From: Rossellomorea aquimaris
GTDB taxonomy: Bacteria; Bacillota; Bacilli; Bacillales; Bacillaceae_B
Direction: 5' to 3'
DNA: 64,000 nt
Assembly: GCF_003315075.1 (NCBI RefSeq)
Contig: NZ_QNRJ01000018.1
Span: forward strand, 1-64,000
Numbering within the stretch: position 1 is the stretch's first letter; each line of letters begins with the position of its first letter. Below the pieces are notes generated by a model that saw only the letters and a program-made list of their open reading frames with translations, was not told where the DNA came from and did no database searches. Positions 8,388 to 17,250 of the stretch are shown here, in pieces. A program made the translations under genes and the position numbers.

Positions 8388-8560
8388 TGCTCTTATCCAG
8401 AGAGGTGGAGGGACTAGGCCCGATGAAACCCGGCAACCTTCATGTGCGCATTAAAGCGTCACATGAAAAGGTGCTAATTCCTGCAGGCGATCTGCCTGAA
8501 AGATAAGAGGAGGACCCTATTAAATTAGACCCTCTTCTTAGGAAGAGGGTTTTTATTTTT
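8388..8560 (+). promoter_or_regulatory. SAM-I (S-box) riboswitch with terminator
   Basis: The aptamer spans 8390-8510. P1 is CTCTTATC pairing with GATAAGAG. Conserved S-box blocks AGAGGTGGAGGGA, GGCCCGATGAAACCCGGCAACC and AAGGTGCTAATTCCTGC are present. An intrinsic terminator follows (ACCCTCTTCT / AGGAAGAGGGT with a T run, 8529-8560). High SAM should stop transcription before metY and metX. The 300-base stretch between this terminator and metY is described separately. Confidence 0.95.
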
Positions 8561-8610
8561 TCCTCTTCTATCTTCTTAAGGAAATATACTTCTTCGATTT
8601 TTGAGTCTCT

Positions 8611-8850
8611 GATTTCAACAGGAGAATTTTAGCCGTAATTCAACAGGAGAAAATGGGTCGATATTTAACAGTTAAATAAGTCGGAAATTCAACAGTCAAA
8701 TAAACGCATTATTTTAACAGTCAAATATCATTCCAAATTCAACAGTCAAATTAACACTAAAATTCAACAGTCAAAAATCCAACAAACATCAACAGGCAAA
8801 CGTCCAAAACATCCAACCGCCAAACGAAAACCCAAATACCAAAAACATTT
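8611..8850 (+). repeat. 25-bp-period CAACAG repeat in the metY leader
   Basis: Nine degenerate copies of a core like ATTCAACAGTCAAA occur at a steady 24-25 base step. The CAACAG/TAACAG element starts at 8616, 8641, 8666, 8690, 8715, 8740, 8765, 8790 and (as CAACCG) 8814. Cores are separated by about 10-13 bases of dissimilar AT-rich sequence. The tract is rich in A and C and very poor in G after 8690, so the metY leader RNA should be unstructured there. The first two copies read CAACAGGAGAA and resemble ribosome binding sites; one precedes an 8-codon reading frame at 8653. Function unknown. Confidence 0.8.
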
Positions 8851-8865
8851 CAGGAGGAATTCTCT

Positions 8866-10161
8866 ATGACAAAATCATTCGATTTCGACACACTACTTCT
8901 TCACGGTGGCCAGGAGCCGGATCCATCCACAGGCTCAAGAGCAGTGCCCATTTATCAAACGACATCCTACGTTTTCGATAACAGTGATCATGCGGCAAAA
9001 TTATTCGCCCTCGAAGAACCAGGTAACATCTATACACGAATCATGAACCCGACAGTAGATGTTTTAGAGAAGCGCCTTGCTCTTTTAGAAGGAGGAATCG
9101 GAGCACTCGGTGTTTCATCCGGAATGGCTGCTATCTCTCTATCGATCTTGAATATCGCCGGAGCAGGTGATGAAATTGTAGCGGCTACCAATCTCTACGG
9201 TGGAACCTATAATTTATTCTCGACCACTCTTCCGAAATACGGGATCAAGGTCCATTTTGTAGATCCGACTGACCCGGAAAATTTCCGCAAAGCGATCACT
9301 CCTAAAACGAAAGCCGTATTCGCAGAGACAATCGGAAATCCAAGTCTTCACGTCCTCGATATTGAAGCGGTGGCAAAGGTGGCTCATGAAAATCATATCC
9401 CGCTGATCATTGATAACACATTTGCCACTCCATATGTATGTAAGCCGATTGAGTGGGGAGCGGATATCGTCATCCACTCTGCAACAAAATGGATCGGCGG
9501 TCACGGTACAGCAATCGGGGGAGTGGTGATAGACGGTGGAAAGTTCGATTGGAATCATGATAAGTTCCCGGGTTTCACGGAAGAGGACCGGAGCTATAAT
9601 GGACTTCGCTACGCACAGGATGTGGGCCCTGCAGCCTTTATTACAAAATTAAGAGTGCAGCTGCTTCGTGATTTGGGAGCGTGCTTAAGTCCGCAAAACG
9701 CATTCCTATTGCTGCAGGGATTAGAAACGCTGCATCTTCGCATCGAACGTCACACAGAGAATGCCTTGAAGATTGCGGAGCATTTAGATCAGCATAATGG
9801 TGTCGCTTGGGTATCCTATCCTGGGCTGCCGCAGCATCCGTCCCATAAACTTGCTCAAAAATATTTGAAAAACGGAGCGGGATCCATCGTCGTCTTTGGT
9901 ATTAAAGGTGGCAGGGATTCAGGACGGAAAGTAGTCGATAATATCTCCCTTTGGTCTCATGTTGCCAACGTAGGGGATGCGAAATCACTGATTATCCATC
10001 CGGCATCCACGACCCATCAGCAATTAAACGACCAGGAAATCCGTGCGACAGGTGTGACCGAGGATCTGGTGAGACTTTCTGTTGGATTAGAGTCTGTGAA
10101 GGACCTGATCGAGGACTTGGATCATGCCATTGAAGTGGCGTTGGAAACATCACGGGTATAA
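8866..10161 (+). CDS. metY: O-acetylhomoserine aminocarboxypropyltransferase (sulfhydrylase)
   Basis: PLP enzyme of 431 residues that makes homocysteine from O-acetylhomoserine and sulfide, giving direct sulfhydrylation in methionine synthesis. It is longer than cystathionine synthases, as expected for MetY. The PLP lysine lies in [11 protein letters not shown]; other family blocks are [15 protein letters not shown] and SSGMAAI. The start ATG follows CAGGAGGAATTCTCT. It lies downstream of the SAM riboswitch and 83 bases before metX, which makes its substrate, so substrate supply and use are regulated together. Confidence 0.93.
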   Translation: MTKSFDFDTLLLHGGQEPDPSTGSRAVPIYQTTSYVFDNSDHAAKLFALEEPGNIYTRIMNPTVDVLEKRLALLEGGIGALGVSSGMAAISLSILNIAGAGDEIVAATNLYGGTYNLFSTTLPKYGIKVHFVDPTDPENFRKAITPKTKAVFAETIGNPSLHVLDIEAVAKVAHENHIPLIIDNTFATPYVCKPIEWGADIVIHSATKWIGGHGTAIGGVVIDGGKFDWNHDKFPGFTEEDRSYNGLRYAQDVGPAAFITKLRVQLLRDLGACLSPQNAFLLLQGLETLHLRIERHTENALKIAEHLDQHNGVAWVSYPGLPQHPSHKLAQKYLKNGAGSIVVFGIKGGRDSGRKVVDNISLWSHVANVGDAKSLIIHPASTTHQQLNDQEIRATGVTEDLVRLSVGLESVKDLIEDLDHAIEVALETSRV

Positions 10162-10244
10162 TGGGAGATATTTTGAACCAGCGGGGGTATACCGGGTGAA
10201 ATCCTGATCACCCCAACCACAACACCAAAAAAGGAGGTGGAGGA

Positions 10245-11318
10245 ATGGAGAGGCCATACACCTATGAAGTTAGCTCCATTACCATCCCATCCCTAACATT
10301 AGAGTCAGGCACCACGTTGAAAAATGTAGATCTTACGTATGAACGAACAGGAAACAAAGACGGACCGACCATCCTGGTTTGCCATGCCCTCACCGGGACC
10401 CATATCGTGAAGGGGACGAGTGAAGACCGCGGCTGGTGGGACGGACTGATTGGTCCCGGCTCGTATATTGATACCGAACATTTTAATGTGATTGCCTTTA
10501 ATGTATTAGGAGGATGTGAAGGAAGTACGGGACCGGCGTCCACCAACAAACATACGGGAGAGCGTTACGGTCCGGACTTCCCGGGTATTACGGTAAGGGA
10601 CATGGTCCATGCACAATATAAAGCACTCCAACAACTTTCAATCGACCACATCGAAGCGGTCATTGGAGGCTCACTTGGAGGGATGCAGGCATTGGAATGG
10701 GGAGCCCTGTATCCCGCCTATATCAATAAAGTATTCGCCCTTGCCGTCACTCCTGCCTTAAATGATTATGGTCTCGCTTTTAATCACATCGGAATCACAG
10801 CGATTGAAGAGGACCCCGGGTTTCAAAAGGGGTATTATCCACCAGGCGCTATTCTAAAAGGGTTAGAGATTGCCAGAATGGTCGGCATGGTCACGTACCG
10901 GACACAGGAGCTGTTTGATCAGCGTTTCCAACGTGAAAAGCAAAACGAACGGTTCAATGTCGAAAGCTATCTCGATTACCAAGGAAAGAAATTAGGAAAG
11001 CGGTTTGATCCAAACAGCTATCTTACCCTGCTGAAAGCGATGAATTCACATGATATCGGAAGGGCAAGAGGAGGAATAGAAGAGGTAGCGAAGGACTATC
11101 AGTGCGAACTGATTTCGATAAGTTATGAAGGAGATTTAATTTATTCACCCCACTATCTAAAGGAGTTTACACAACTTGTATCAAGGAGTGAACATTACTT
11201 TATCTCCACTTCCTTTGGTCATGACGGGTTTCTGGTGGAATTTGAAAAGTGGGGAGGGATCATTGCTTCTCACCTCAATAACCATAACGTTCAAAGAGTT
11301 TTTACAGGGACAAAATAA
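10245..11318 (+). CDS. metX: Homoserine O-acetyltransferase
   Basis: Alpha/beta-hydrolase-fold acyltransferase of 357 residues, the usual MetX length. It activates homoserine with acetyl-CoA for MetY. The nucleophile elbow is GGSLGGMQALEW; the GCEGSTGP region that shapes the oxyanion and substrate pocket is present; the catalytic histidine is in SFGHDGFLVE near the C-terminus. The start follows a strong AAAAAAGGAGGTGGAGG site. Some MetX-family members are succinyltransferases and I cannot exclude that from the active site by eye, but the metY partner fits acetyl specificity. Confidence 0.9.
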   Translation: MERPYTYEVSSITIPSLTLESGTTLKNVDLTYERTGNKDGPTILVCHALTGTHIVKGTSEDRGWWDGLIGPGSYIDTEHFNVIAFNVLGGCEGSTGPASTNKHTGERYGPDFPGITVRDMVHAQYKALQQLSIDHIEAVIGGSLGGMQALEWGALYPAYINKVFALAVTPALNDYGLAFNHIGITAIEEDPGFQKGYYPPGAILKGLEIARMVGMVTYRTQELFDQRFQREKQNERFNVESYLDYQGKKLGKRFDPNSYLTLLKAMNSHDIGRARGGIEEVAKDYQCELISISYEGDLIYSPHYLKEFTQLVSRSEHYFISTSFGHDGFLVEFEKWGGIIASHLNNHNVQRVFTGTK

Positions 11319-11491
11319 GAGCACTCTTATCATAACTCGTCCCCCTCCGGCATATAGTTAGATAAGCAAAGACATCGCACCGCCTTAGCGCGTTTTTGTG
11401 TGGTGTCTTTTTCGTTGGATAAGAAAGGCTGGCGTCCTTGGTAGCGCCACTCTTATCTATACAAGACCAACAACAAGCTGGAGGGGAATAT
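11319..11491 (+). promoter_or_regulatory. metX–ctpB intergenic region with structured leader
   Basis: A stem of AAAGACA and TGTCTTT flanks an imperfect hairpin ending in TTTTT (about 11368-11413) and may terminate metX transcription. Immediately after, GATAAG (11418) and CTTATC (11453) enclose a GGCG/CGCC hairpin, giving a compact two-layer structure before ctpB. I do not recognise a known RNA class. Confidence 0.4.
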
Positions 11492-12937
11492 ATGGAGTGG
11501 ACGGGCAGAAAGCTCATCATCACAATCATCATTAGCATGCTGATCGGTGCTGGAGGAATGTACGGCGGCTTGGAATGGACGGGCAAGGGTGGGGACGAGC
11601 TTGCTCAGTTTGACGGAAAAGGCGAGCTCAATGACAAGCTGCACAAAGTAGAAGTAGCGTATGACTTGATTAGTGACAAGTTCTTTCAGGATGTGGATAA
11701 AGGGCAGCTCGTGGAAGGTGCCATTCAGGGGATGCTGAAGACACTGGATGACCCTTACTCCGTTTACATGAATGCCGAAACGGCATCGCAGTTTAATGAC
11801 GCCCTGGATTCTTCTTTTGAAGGGATCGGAGCAGAAGTCACGATCATGGACGGAAAGCTGATCATTGTTGCTCCTTTTAAGAATTCTCCTGCGGAAGAAG
11901 CGGGACTGAAACCGAATGACCGGATTATTAAAGTAGACGGAAATAGCATCGAAGGACTTGACCTCTACGAAGCTACCTTGAAGATCAGAGGGAAAAAGGG
12001 TACTGAGGTTCAATTGGAGATTACAAGGGAAGGACTGACGGATCCCATCAAGGTATCTGTGAAACGTGATGAAATTCCTGTCGAGACGGTCCTCTCTGAT
12101 GTGAAGGAAGTGGGTGGAAAGAAAACAGGGTACATCCAGATTACGACTTTCTCAGAAAATACCGCCGTTGATTTTAAAAAGCAATTAGAGGAACTGGAGA
12201 AGAAAAAGGTAGAAGGATTGGTTCTTGATGTGAGAGGGAATCCAGGAGGTCTCCTTTCAAGTGTAGAAGAAATCCTTAAAGAATTTGTAACGGAGAAAAA
12301 GCCGTATGTTCAAATTCAAGAGCGAAGTGGAGAAGTGATGAAATCCTTCTCAAACAGTAAAGCAAGAAAGGCTTACCCTGTTGTGGTGCTGATAGATGAA
12401 GGAAGTGCCTCGGCTTCTGAAATTCTCGCTGGTGCGTTAAATGAAGCGGAAGGGTATCCACTCATCGGAACGAAGAGCTTTGGGAAAGGCACGGTACAAC
12501 AAGCCGTTCCAATGGGAGATGGAAGCAACATCAAGCTGACGATGTTCAAGTGGCTGACGCCAAATGGAAACTGGATTCATAAAAAGGGGATCAAACCGGA
12601 TATCCCTGTCAGACAGCCGTCCTACTTCTATGCCCACCCGCTTCAAATCGAAAAGCCCCTTCAAGAAGGGATGAACAATGAACAGATTCAAAACGCCCAG
12701 GAAATGCTTCAAGGCCTTGGATTCTCCATTGACCGCGTGGATGGATACTTCAGTAAGAAAACGGAAAAGGCCGTAAAGGATTTCCAAAGTCAGGAGAGTA
12801 TTGAGGTTACAGGGATCGTTGATACTGTAACGGCGGAAAGATTACAGGAAGAAATCTTTGAAGCGGTAAAGAATGAGAAGAATGACCTGCAGCTGCAGGC
12901 GGCTTTAGAGTATATTGAAAGAACAGCACAGCGTTAA
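11492..12937 (+). CDS. ctpB: S41-family carboxy-terminal processing protease CtpB
   Basis: Secreted, membrane-anchored serine protease of 481 residues from the ATG at 11492 (GGAGGGG upstream); the longer frame from 11438 has no binding site. Domains in order: N-terminal membrane anchor (7-24), PDZ (about 95-180), S41 catalytic core with Ser in DEGSASASE and Lys in GTKSFGKGTVQQ, and a C-terminal peptidoglycan-binding domain (about 405-465). Length and layout match B. subtilis CtpB, which cleaves SpoIVFA to trigger SigK activation during sporulation. The gene order ctpB–minJ is conserved, though swrA is not seen between them. Confidence 0.92.
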   Translation: MEWTGRKLIITIIISMLIGAGGMYGGLEWTGKGGDELAQFDGKGELNDKLHKVEVAYDLISDKFFQDVDKGQLVEGAIQGMLKTLDDPYSVYMNAETASQFNDALDSSFEGIGAEVTIMDGKLIIVAPFKNSPAEEAGLKPNDRIIKVDGNSIEGLDLYEATLKIRGKKGTEVQLEITREGLTDPIKVSVKRDEIPVETVLSDVKEVGGKKTGYIQITTFSENTAVDFKKQLEELEKKKVEGLVLDVRGNPGGLLSSVEEILKEFVTEKKPYVQIQERSGEVMKSFSNSKARKAYPVVVLIDEGSASASEILAGALNEAEGYPLIGTKSFGKGTVQQAVPMGDGSNIKLTMFKWLTPNGNWIHKKGIKPDIPVRQPSYFYAHPLQIEKPLQEGMNNEQIQNAQEMLQGLGFSIDRVDGYFSKKTEKAVKDFQSQESIEVTGIVDTVTAERLQEEIFEAVKNEKNDLQLQAALEYIERTAQR

Positions 12938-12944
12938 TATTTGG

Positions 12945-12978
12945 GAGCCGACCATCATGATGGTCGGCTCTATTTTCA
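12945..12978 (+). terminator. Terminator after ctpB
   Basis: A perfect 26-base palindrome, GAGCCGACCATCA and its complement, followed by a weak TATTTTCATTT tail. Confidence 0.75.
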
Positions 12979-13170
12979 TTTAGCAAATCACACATAATCA
13001 CTTGTATTTCCTGTTTATCCGACATCATTTCCCGGGAAAATATGCAGAATACTGTCGGAAATGAAATCGAATCGTAAAACGATCAAATAAAATTGCAATA
13101 GGTTTTAGGGGAGTCTTTTGTTAAAATAGTAGATAATGCAAATTTTCTTAAAAAAGGTGGTGACGGATCA

Positions 13171-14394
13171 TTGGTTGAGCTTTGGTTGCTTGAGGTTGTG
13201 AAGGGATTTGGAAAGTTATTTCTTCATCCTGTATTATATTTGTCGGTGTTTTTCGCTATCATGACGGGCTATTATCGTGTCAAAAGAGAACGGAGAGATT
13301 TTAATACGAGATTGCTGGACGGTTATCATGATACGCGGGTTTTATTTTCATATGGAATGGTGGTTGGATTGCTGTTTTCTGTCGTAACAGTTGGAGCAGG
13401 GGTCGTGATTCCTTTCGCCGGAATCATGCTAATAGGGTTGGTGTCCACCCTGTTTGCATTAACGAGTCGTTTCCACCTCATGTCTGCGGCCATGACGGTA
13501 GGGTTTTCGTATTTCATCCTGGTTGCGGTGGATTATTTTCAGTGGGAAATCCCTTATGTGAATACATATGTAGATAACCTGAATGTAGGGCTGCTGAGCT
13601 CCATCGTCGTGCTTCTTGGTGTGTTGATGATGATTGAAGGAAGCCTCATTCGATTGAACGGGTGGAAGCATACTTCACCCCGTCTACTTAAAAGTGCCCG
13701 TGGACTGAAAGTAGGTGCCCATCAAGGGAAGAAATTGTGGCTTGTGCCGATGTTTGTGCCGATTCCTACGGGGACATTTACCCTTCCGTTTGAATGGTGG
13801 CCGGTGTTTACTATGGGGACAGAAGCGTATTCACTCCTTTGTGTACCGTTTCTCCTTGGTTTTCAGCAGCTTGTGAAAAGTACCTTGCCTGAGGTTGCGA
13901 TCAAGCATACAGGTTACAGGGTTTTCTGGCTTGGTGCTTTCGTATTGACGCTTGCTGTAACGGGATTCTGGGCTCCCCTATTTTCAATTGGAGCAGCTGT
14001 TGTGGCAATGGGAGGACGGGCATGGATTGCCTATCGCTACCGAAGTGCCGAGGATTCTAAGCCGTACTTCTTTAAAAGACAGTCTAAAGGAGTCATGATT
14101 CTTGGAATTCTACCTGGTTCTCCTGCAAAGAAACTGACGCTTCAAGTAGGGGAAATTGTACTGAAAGTGAATGGAGTCGAAGTAAATACTGAAAGAGCGT
14201 TTTATGAAGCCCTTCAAAAAAACGGGGCGTACTGTAAGCTTGAGGTACTTGGGACAAACGGGGAAAACCGTTTTACGCAAGGAGCCCTCTATGAAGGTGA
14301 TCATCACGAGCTGGGAATCATTTTTGCCGATGAATCTTCAGGTTGGGAGCACCATCAGGTTTCATGTAATTCTTCATTAAGTTCAGGAATATAA
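13171..14394 (+). CDS. minJ: Division topological factor MinJ with a transposon-encoded C-terminal tail
   Basis: Polytopic membrane protein with a C-terminal PDZ domain (about 305-385) that links DivIVA to MinD at cell poles and septa. The TTG start has AAGGTGGTGA seven bases upstream. About seven to eight membrane segments occupy residues 10-290. The frame is now 407 codons: residues 1-398 are host sequence ending ...HHQVS. The last nine (CNSSLSSGI) and the stop codon lie inside the left end of the Tn7-like element. The sequence beyond the right transposon end shows that the original codon after QVS was TAA, so the native protein had 398 residues. The insertion is probably neutral. Confidence 0.92.
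   Translation: MVELWLLEVVKGFGKLFLHPVLYLSVFFAIMTGYYRVKRERRDFNTRLLDGYHDTRVLFSYGMVVGLLFSVVTVGAGVVIPFAGIMLIGLVSTLFALTSRFHLMSAAMTVGFSYFILVAVDYFQWEIPYVNTYVDNLNVGLLSSIVVLLGVLMMIEGSLIRLNGWKHTSPRLLKSARGLKVGAHQGKKLWLVPMFVPIPTGTFTLPFEWWPVFTMGTEAYSLLCVPFLLGFQQLVKSTLPEVAIKHTGYRVFWLGAFVLTLAVTGFWAPLFSIGAAVVAMGGRAWIAYRYRSAEDSKPYFFKRQSKGVMILGILPGSPAKKLTLQVGEIVLKVNGVEVNTERAFYEALQKNGAYCKLEVLGTNGENRFTQGALYEGDHHELGIIFADESSGWEHHQVSCNSSLSSGI
14360..14364. repeat. Target-site duplication, left copy (TTTCA)
   Basis: TTTCA directly before the TGT terminus; identical to 31510-31514 directly after the ACA terminus. Five bases is the Tn7-family duplication length. Confidence 0.93.
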
Positions 14395-14454
14395 TCAAAA
14401 TTTTCCGGAATGAATTTCATTGTTAGTCGGAAACTCTCCTTATTTATACGGAAT
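14365..14454. repeat. Left transposon end with three TnsB-type binding repeats
   Basis: Repeats of the form TTTCAT-N7-CGGAAT. L1 at 14369-14390 is terminal (TTCATTAAGTTCAGGAAT). L2 at 14413-14433 reads TTTCATTGTTAGTCGGAAA. L3 at 14433-14454 is weaker and ends ATACGGAAT. L1 also codes for the new C-terminus of MinJ. Orientation is opposite to the right-end repeats, as expected of inverted ends. Confidence 0.85.
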
Positions 14455-14531
14455 GGAGTTCATATTCAAATAGAATTCTATTTATAAGCTTATTACTTCT
14501 AAAAAACCAAGCGTGTGGAAGGGGAATCAGA

Positions 14532-16322
14532 ATGGGGAGGTTGTTGCAAGTACCTAATCCACAAACCGGAGAAAGCTTAAAAAGTTTTTTGTCACGGATT
14601 TCAATGGCAAATCATTATGAATATATTTCATGGATGTACGAATTATGCAATTTTAAAAACGGAAAAAGTCTATATCGTTTGACTCCACGTGAAAATGACT
14701 TAAATGAACTGTCAAATTTAGTGGGAATACCATGTGAAAAATTATGGGGAATGACTTATGTAAACGAGTTTAATGATCGTTTATCTAGGGATTATTATAC
14801 CCAACTAATTTATAAAACTGGGTTAGTTTATAAGCACTCAAAAGTTTGTCCGTGTTGTATTAACGAGGATAAGTATGAACATAAAATGTGGGACTTGAAA
14901 ATAAACTTGGCTTGTTATAAGCATAAGATTCTTCTTATTAATGAATGTTCAAAATGCCATGGTTTTATTTCATATAGAAGAATTAATGTTGAATATTGCA
15001 ACTGTGGGTTTCCTCTTATGAATCTGCCCAAGTTACATGCAAATAAAGCATTAATAGAGATTTCAAAATTACTTCAATATTCGCTTAATAAGATTTCTAT
15101 TAAGGAGGAAACTTACAATCCTTTTTATGAATTATCCTTGAAAAATCAAGTTAGCTTATTAACTTATTTCTCAAAACAATTAACCTTATATTTGGATTAT
15201 GTGAAATTCACCAATAATATTTCAACAACAAATAAAAATTTTCAACAAATAATAATCGATGCATTTGAGATATTTGAGAATTGGCCAAATAATTTTCATT
15301 CGTTTTTAAACAAGTTTCGAAGTACTCGAATCGAAAAAAGAGGAGCCAGGTTGCAGTTATCAGGTATATATATAGGTCTACATAGAAAGTTTACTCAACC
15401 TGAGTTTTCTTTTTTAAGAAATGAATATTACCAATCAATTAATAAAGATAAAAATAGAAATCATAAAGTAGTCAGATCAAAAATTTCATTAATAGAAGAA
15501 TCAAACTTTCTAAATTCAAATGAAGTAACAAGATTATTAAAATTGAAACCAAGCACAGTAAAAAAGTTAATTATAAATGGAGTGTTAGAAGGTGATTACA
15601 AAGATTTTTCAAGTCATGAGCAGTTACTGGTTCCAAAAGAATCAATTAACAAGTATCATGCACTATTAAAAAATAATCTGAGTTTAACAGAGGTTGCCGC
15701 TATGCTCGATATTGGAGTAAGAAAGGTAGTTGAGTTGCAAAATGAGGGACTAATTAATGCATTACTTGGACCACACATGGGTATAAATCAATGGTTGTTT
15801 GCAAAAGATAGTGTAGATTTGCTACTATCAAACTTATTAAGTACAGTCAAAATTGAGGATGACAAATCTGGTGAAACTATAAATTTTAGACAAGCGACTA
15901 GAATTGCAAGCTTTTATAAACTGAAAATTGGAGATTTTATCAAACTTCTTCTTAAGAAGGAGATTATACCTTATCTCATTCAACCTCAAAACAATGGATT
16001 AAATCAAATCATGTTCAATAAATCAGATATTGAAAAGACACTCAAGTTCTATAATGAACGAACCGGTTGTGTCTTCAATGCATTAGAAATTTCCCGAATT
16101 TTGGGTGTGTGTGATGGTTATGTTCGATTTTGGATAAACGCTGGCCTAATTAGAAGTAATAGTGAAAACCAAGTGAAAAAGGTTCATATTAACGACTTAT
16201 TAAATTTTCAAAAAAAATATATTTCATTACAGAGTTTATCTGCTAAATTGAATATTCACTCAACAAAATTGCGTCGATTACTATTAGAACAGAAAATCTA
16301 CCCTGTTTTGGGAATGCACTAA
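14532..16322 (+). CDS. TniQ/TnsD-like target selector, left copy, probable 3' frameshift
   Basis: Protein of 596 residues reading inward from the left end. The N-terminal TniQ domain begins GRLLQVPNPQTGESLKSFLSRI, then a zinc-binding cluster (CPCC at 106-109, CYKH at 128-131, CSKC at 139-142, CNC at 156-158). The C-terminal half holds about five winged-HTH-like modules, near 328-375, 384-435, 452-505, 515-560 and 564 onward, each a helix pair plus a hydrophobic wing. The fifth stops abruptly after KIYPVLGMH; a shifted frame continues LIGGYLYLVKDVKEHL, which completes the same module and ends at 16393. A one-base deletion near 16311-16316 is likely. Strongly AT-rich. TnsD-type proteins read the attachment site, here plausibly minJ. 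Confidence 0.85.
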   Translation: MGRLLQVPNPQTGESLKSFLSRISMANHYEYISWMYELCNFKNGKSLYRLTPRENDLNELSNLVGIPCEKLWGMTYVNEFNDRLSRDYYTQLIYKTGLVYKHSKVCPCCINEDKYEHKMWDLKINLACYKHKILLINECSKCHGFISYRRINVEYCNCGFPLMNLPKLHANKALIEISKLLQYSLNKISIKEETYNPFYELSLKNQVSLLTYFSKQLTLYLDYVKFTNNISTTNKNFQQIIIDAFEIFENWPNNFHSFLNKFRSTRIEKRGARLQLSGIYIGLHRKFTQPEFSFLRNEYYQSINKDKNRNHKVVRSKISLIEESNFLNSNEVTRLLKLKPSTVKKLIINGVLEGDYKDFSSHEQLLVPKESINKYHALLKNNLSLTEVAAMLDIGVRKVVELQNEGLINALLGPHMGINQWLFAKDSVDLLLSNLLSTVKIEDDKSGETINFRQATRIASFYKLKIGDFIKLLLKKEIIPYLIQPQNNGLNQIMFNKSDIEKTLKFYNERTGCVFNALEISRILGVCDGYVRFWINAGLIRSNSENQVKKVHINDLLNFQKKYISLQSLSAKLNIHSTKLRRLLLEQKIYPVLGMH

Positions 16323-16557
16323 TTGGAGGTTATTTATATTTAGTGAAGGATGTTAAAGAGCATTTAACCTGTAGCAATAATACCTATTCCTGAAAGATTG
16401 AAATATTAAGGGATATTCATTATTTAAACCCTCTTTTTTTTACCAGTGTTTTAGACCTTGTCTCGGGTATCTTTATTTTATTTTTCGTTGAGAGGTGTCT
16501 TAATTCGTTTACTTTTCCTCGTTACTTTTCTCCACTTAGAAATTCAGATTAAATATT

Positions 16558-16977
16558 TCATTTTACAATCATCACCGGGCACTTTGCTCTTTTAGCCACT
16601 TTATGACTGACGCTTCCAAGGACCATTTCCTGAAGAGTATTCAGTCCGCGGCTTCCTATTACTACCGCATCGAAATTGTTTGAATTGGCATGGTGGACGA
16701 TTGTCGGACCAGGCTCCCCGTGCAAGTAGTGAGTAGTATAGTCAATGTTAGCCTGCATAATCTTATGTTCAATCAGTTGGAGCTTTTTTCTCCGCTGATC
16801 TTGAGCATCGGTTCCCCAATGCTGAAGTACATCTTCTTTCGATTGCCTTCCATCAATAACATAAACCACGTCAATCCTTCCATGGCTTTGGCAAGATGCA
16901 AGGGCAATCGCTTTTTCAGTTGCGCGTACAGAATGTTCAGATCCATCTGTTGCTAACAGAATCTTTTTGAACATCAT
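16558..16977 (-). CDS. Universal stress protein (UspA family)
   Basis: Cytoplasmic protein of 139 residues. The N-terminus KKILLATDGSEHS and the C-terminal GSRGLNTLQEMVLGSVSHKVAKRAKCPVMIV contain the ATP-binding signature G-2x-G-9x-G-(S/T) of the ATP-binding UspA class. Start after AAAGGGGA; a second ATG lies one codon in. It is divergent from the adjacent SulP transporter gene. Its homologue at 21282 sits behind the second SulP gene, so the UspA proteins probably serve the transporters. Cargo of the Tn7-like element. The 236 bases between this gene and the left tniQ contain nothing else I can support. Confidence 0.88.
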   Translation of the reverse strand: MMFKKILLATDGSEHSVRATEKAIALASCQSHGRIDVVYVIDGRQSKEDVLQHWGTDAQDQRRKKLQLIEHKIMQANIDYTTHYLHGEPGPTIVHHANSNNFDAVVIGSRGLNTLQEMVLGSVSHKVAKRAKCPVMIVK

Positions 16978-17148
16978 CTAATCCCCTTTCGATACACTGA
17001 TATGATATATATTTAATTCGATAATAAATGATTATTTCCTTTTACATTCTTTTATAATTATTTTTACAAACAGACAATTTAGTGTGTAAATCAATCAAAT
17101 TCGAAGCATATAAGAGAAAATGGTTGTTAAAATCGCTTTCATGATTGG

Positions 17149-17224
17149 TTCACAACTGGATGATTTCATTATATAATGTCTCTTGTGTTTAACGGACCCG
17201 GCTTTCATGAGAGTTGAAAGTCAT
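17149..17224 (+). promoter_or_regulatory. Promoter and conserved leader motif of the first SulP gene
   Basis: TTCACA, 17 bases, TATAAT (17172-17177). From the -10 box onward the sequence aligns without length change for 29 bases to that before the second SulP gene (19718). Shared elements are AACGGA, four variable bases, GCT, TGAGAGT and a GA(A/G)AG block. Two small hairpins can be drawn, with compensating changes in the second arm (GAAAGT versus GAGAGC). Either a cis-acting RNA or a protein operator is possible. Confidence 0.55.
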
Positions 17225-17250
17225 TAATATTTTTTATAATGAGGTGTAGT

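Noticed and set aside
8611-8850. Possible CRISPR array in the metY leader (regular repeats with variable spacers)
   Set aside because: The period is only 25 bases with cores of 12-15 degenerate bases and spacers of about 10-13; no cas gene is present. It is a short-period leader repeat, not CRISPR.
16386-16407. Possible internal transposon end (ATTCCTGAAAGATTGAAATATT) after the left tniQ
   Set aside because: It needs a gap to align with the TnsB repeat, is single, and lacks a TGT/ACA terminus or duplication. Part of it codes for the shifted-frame tail of TniQ.
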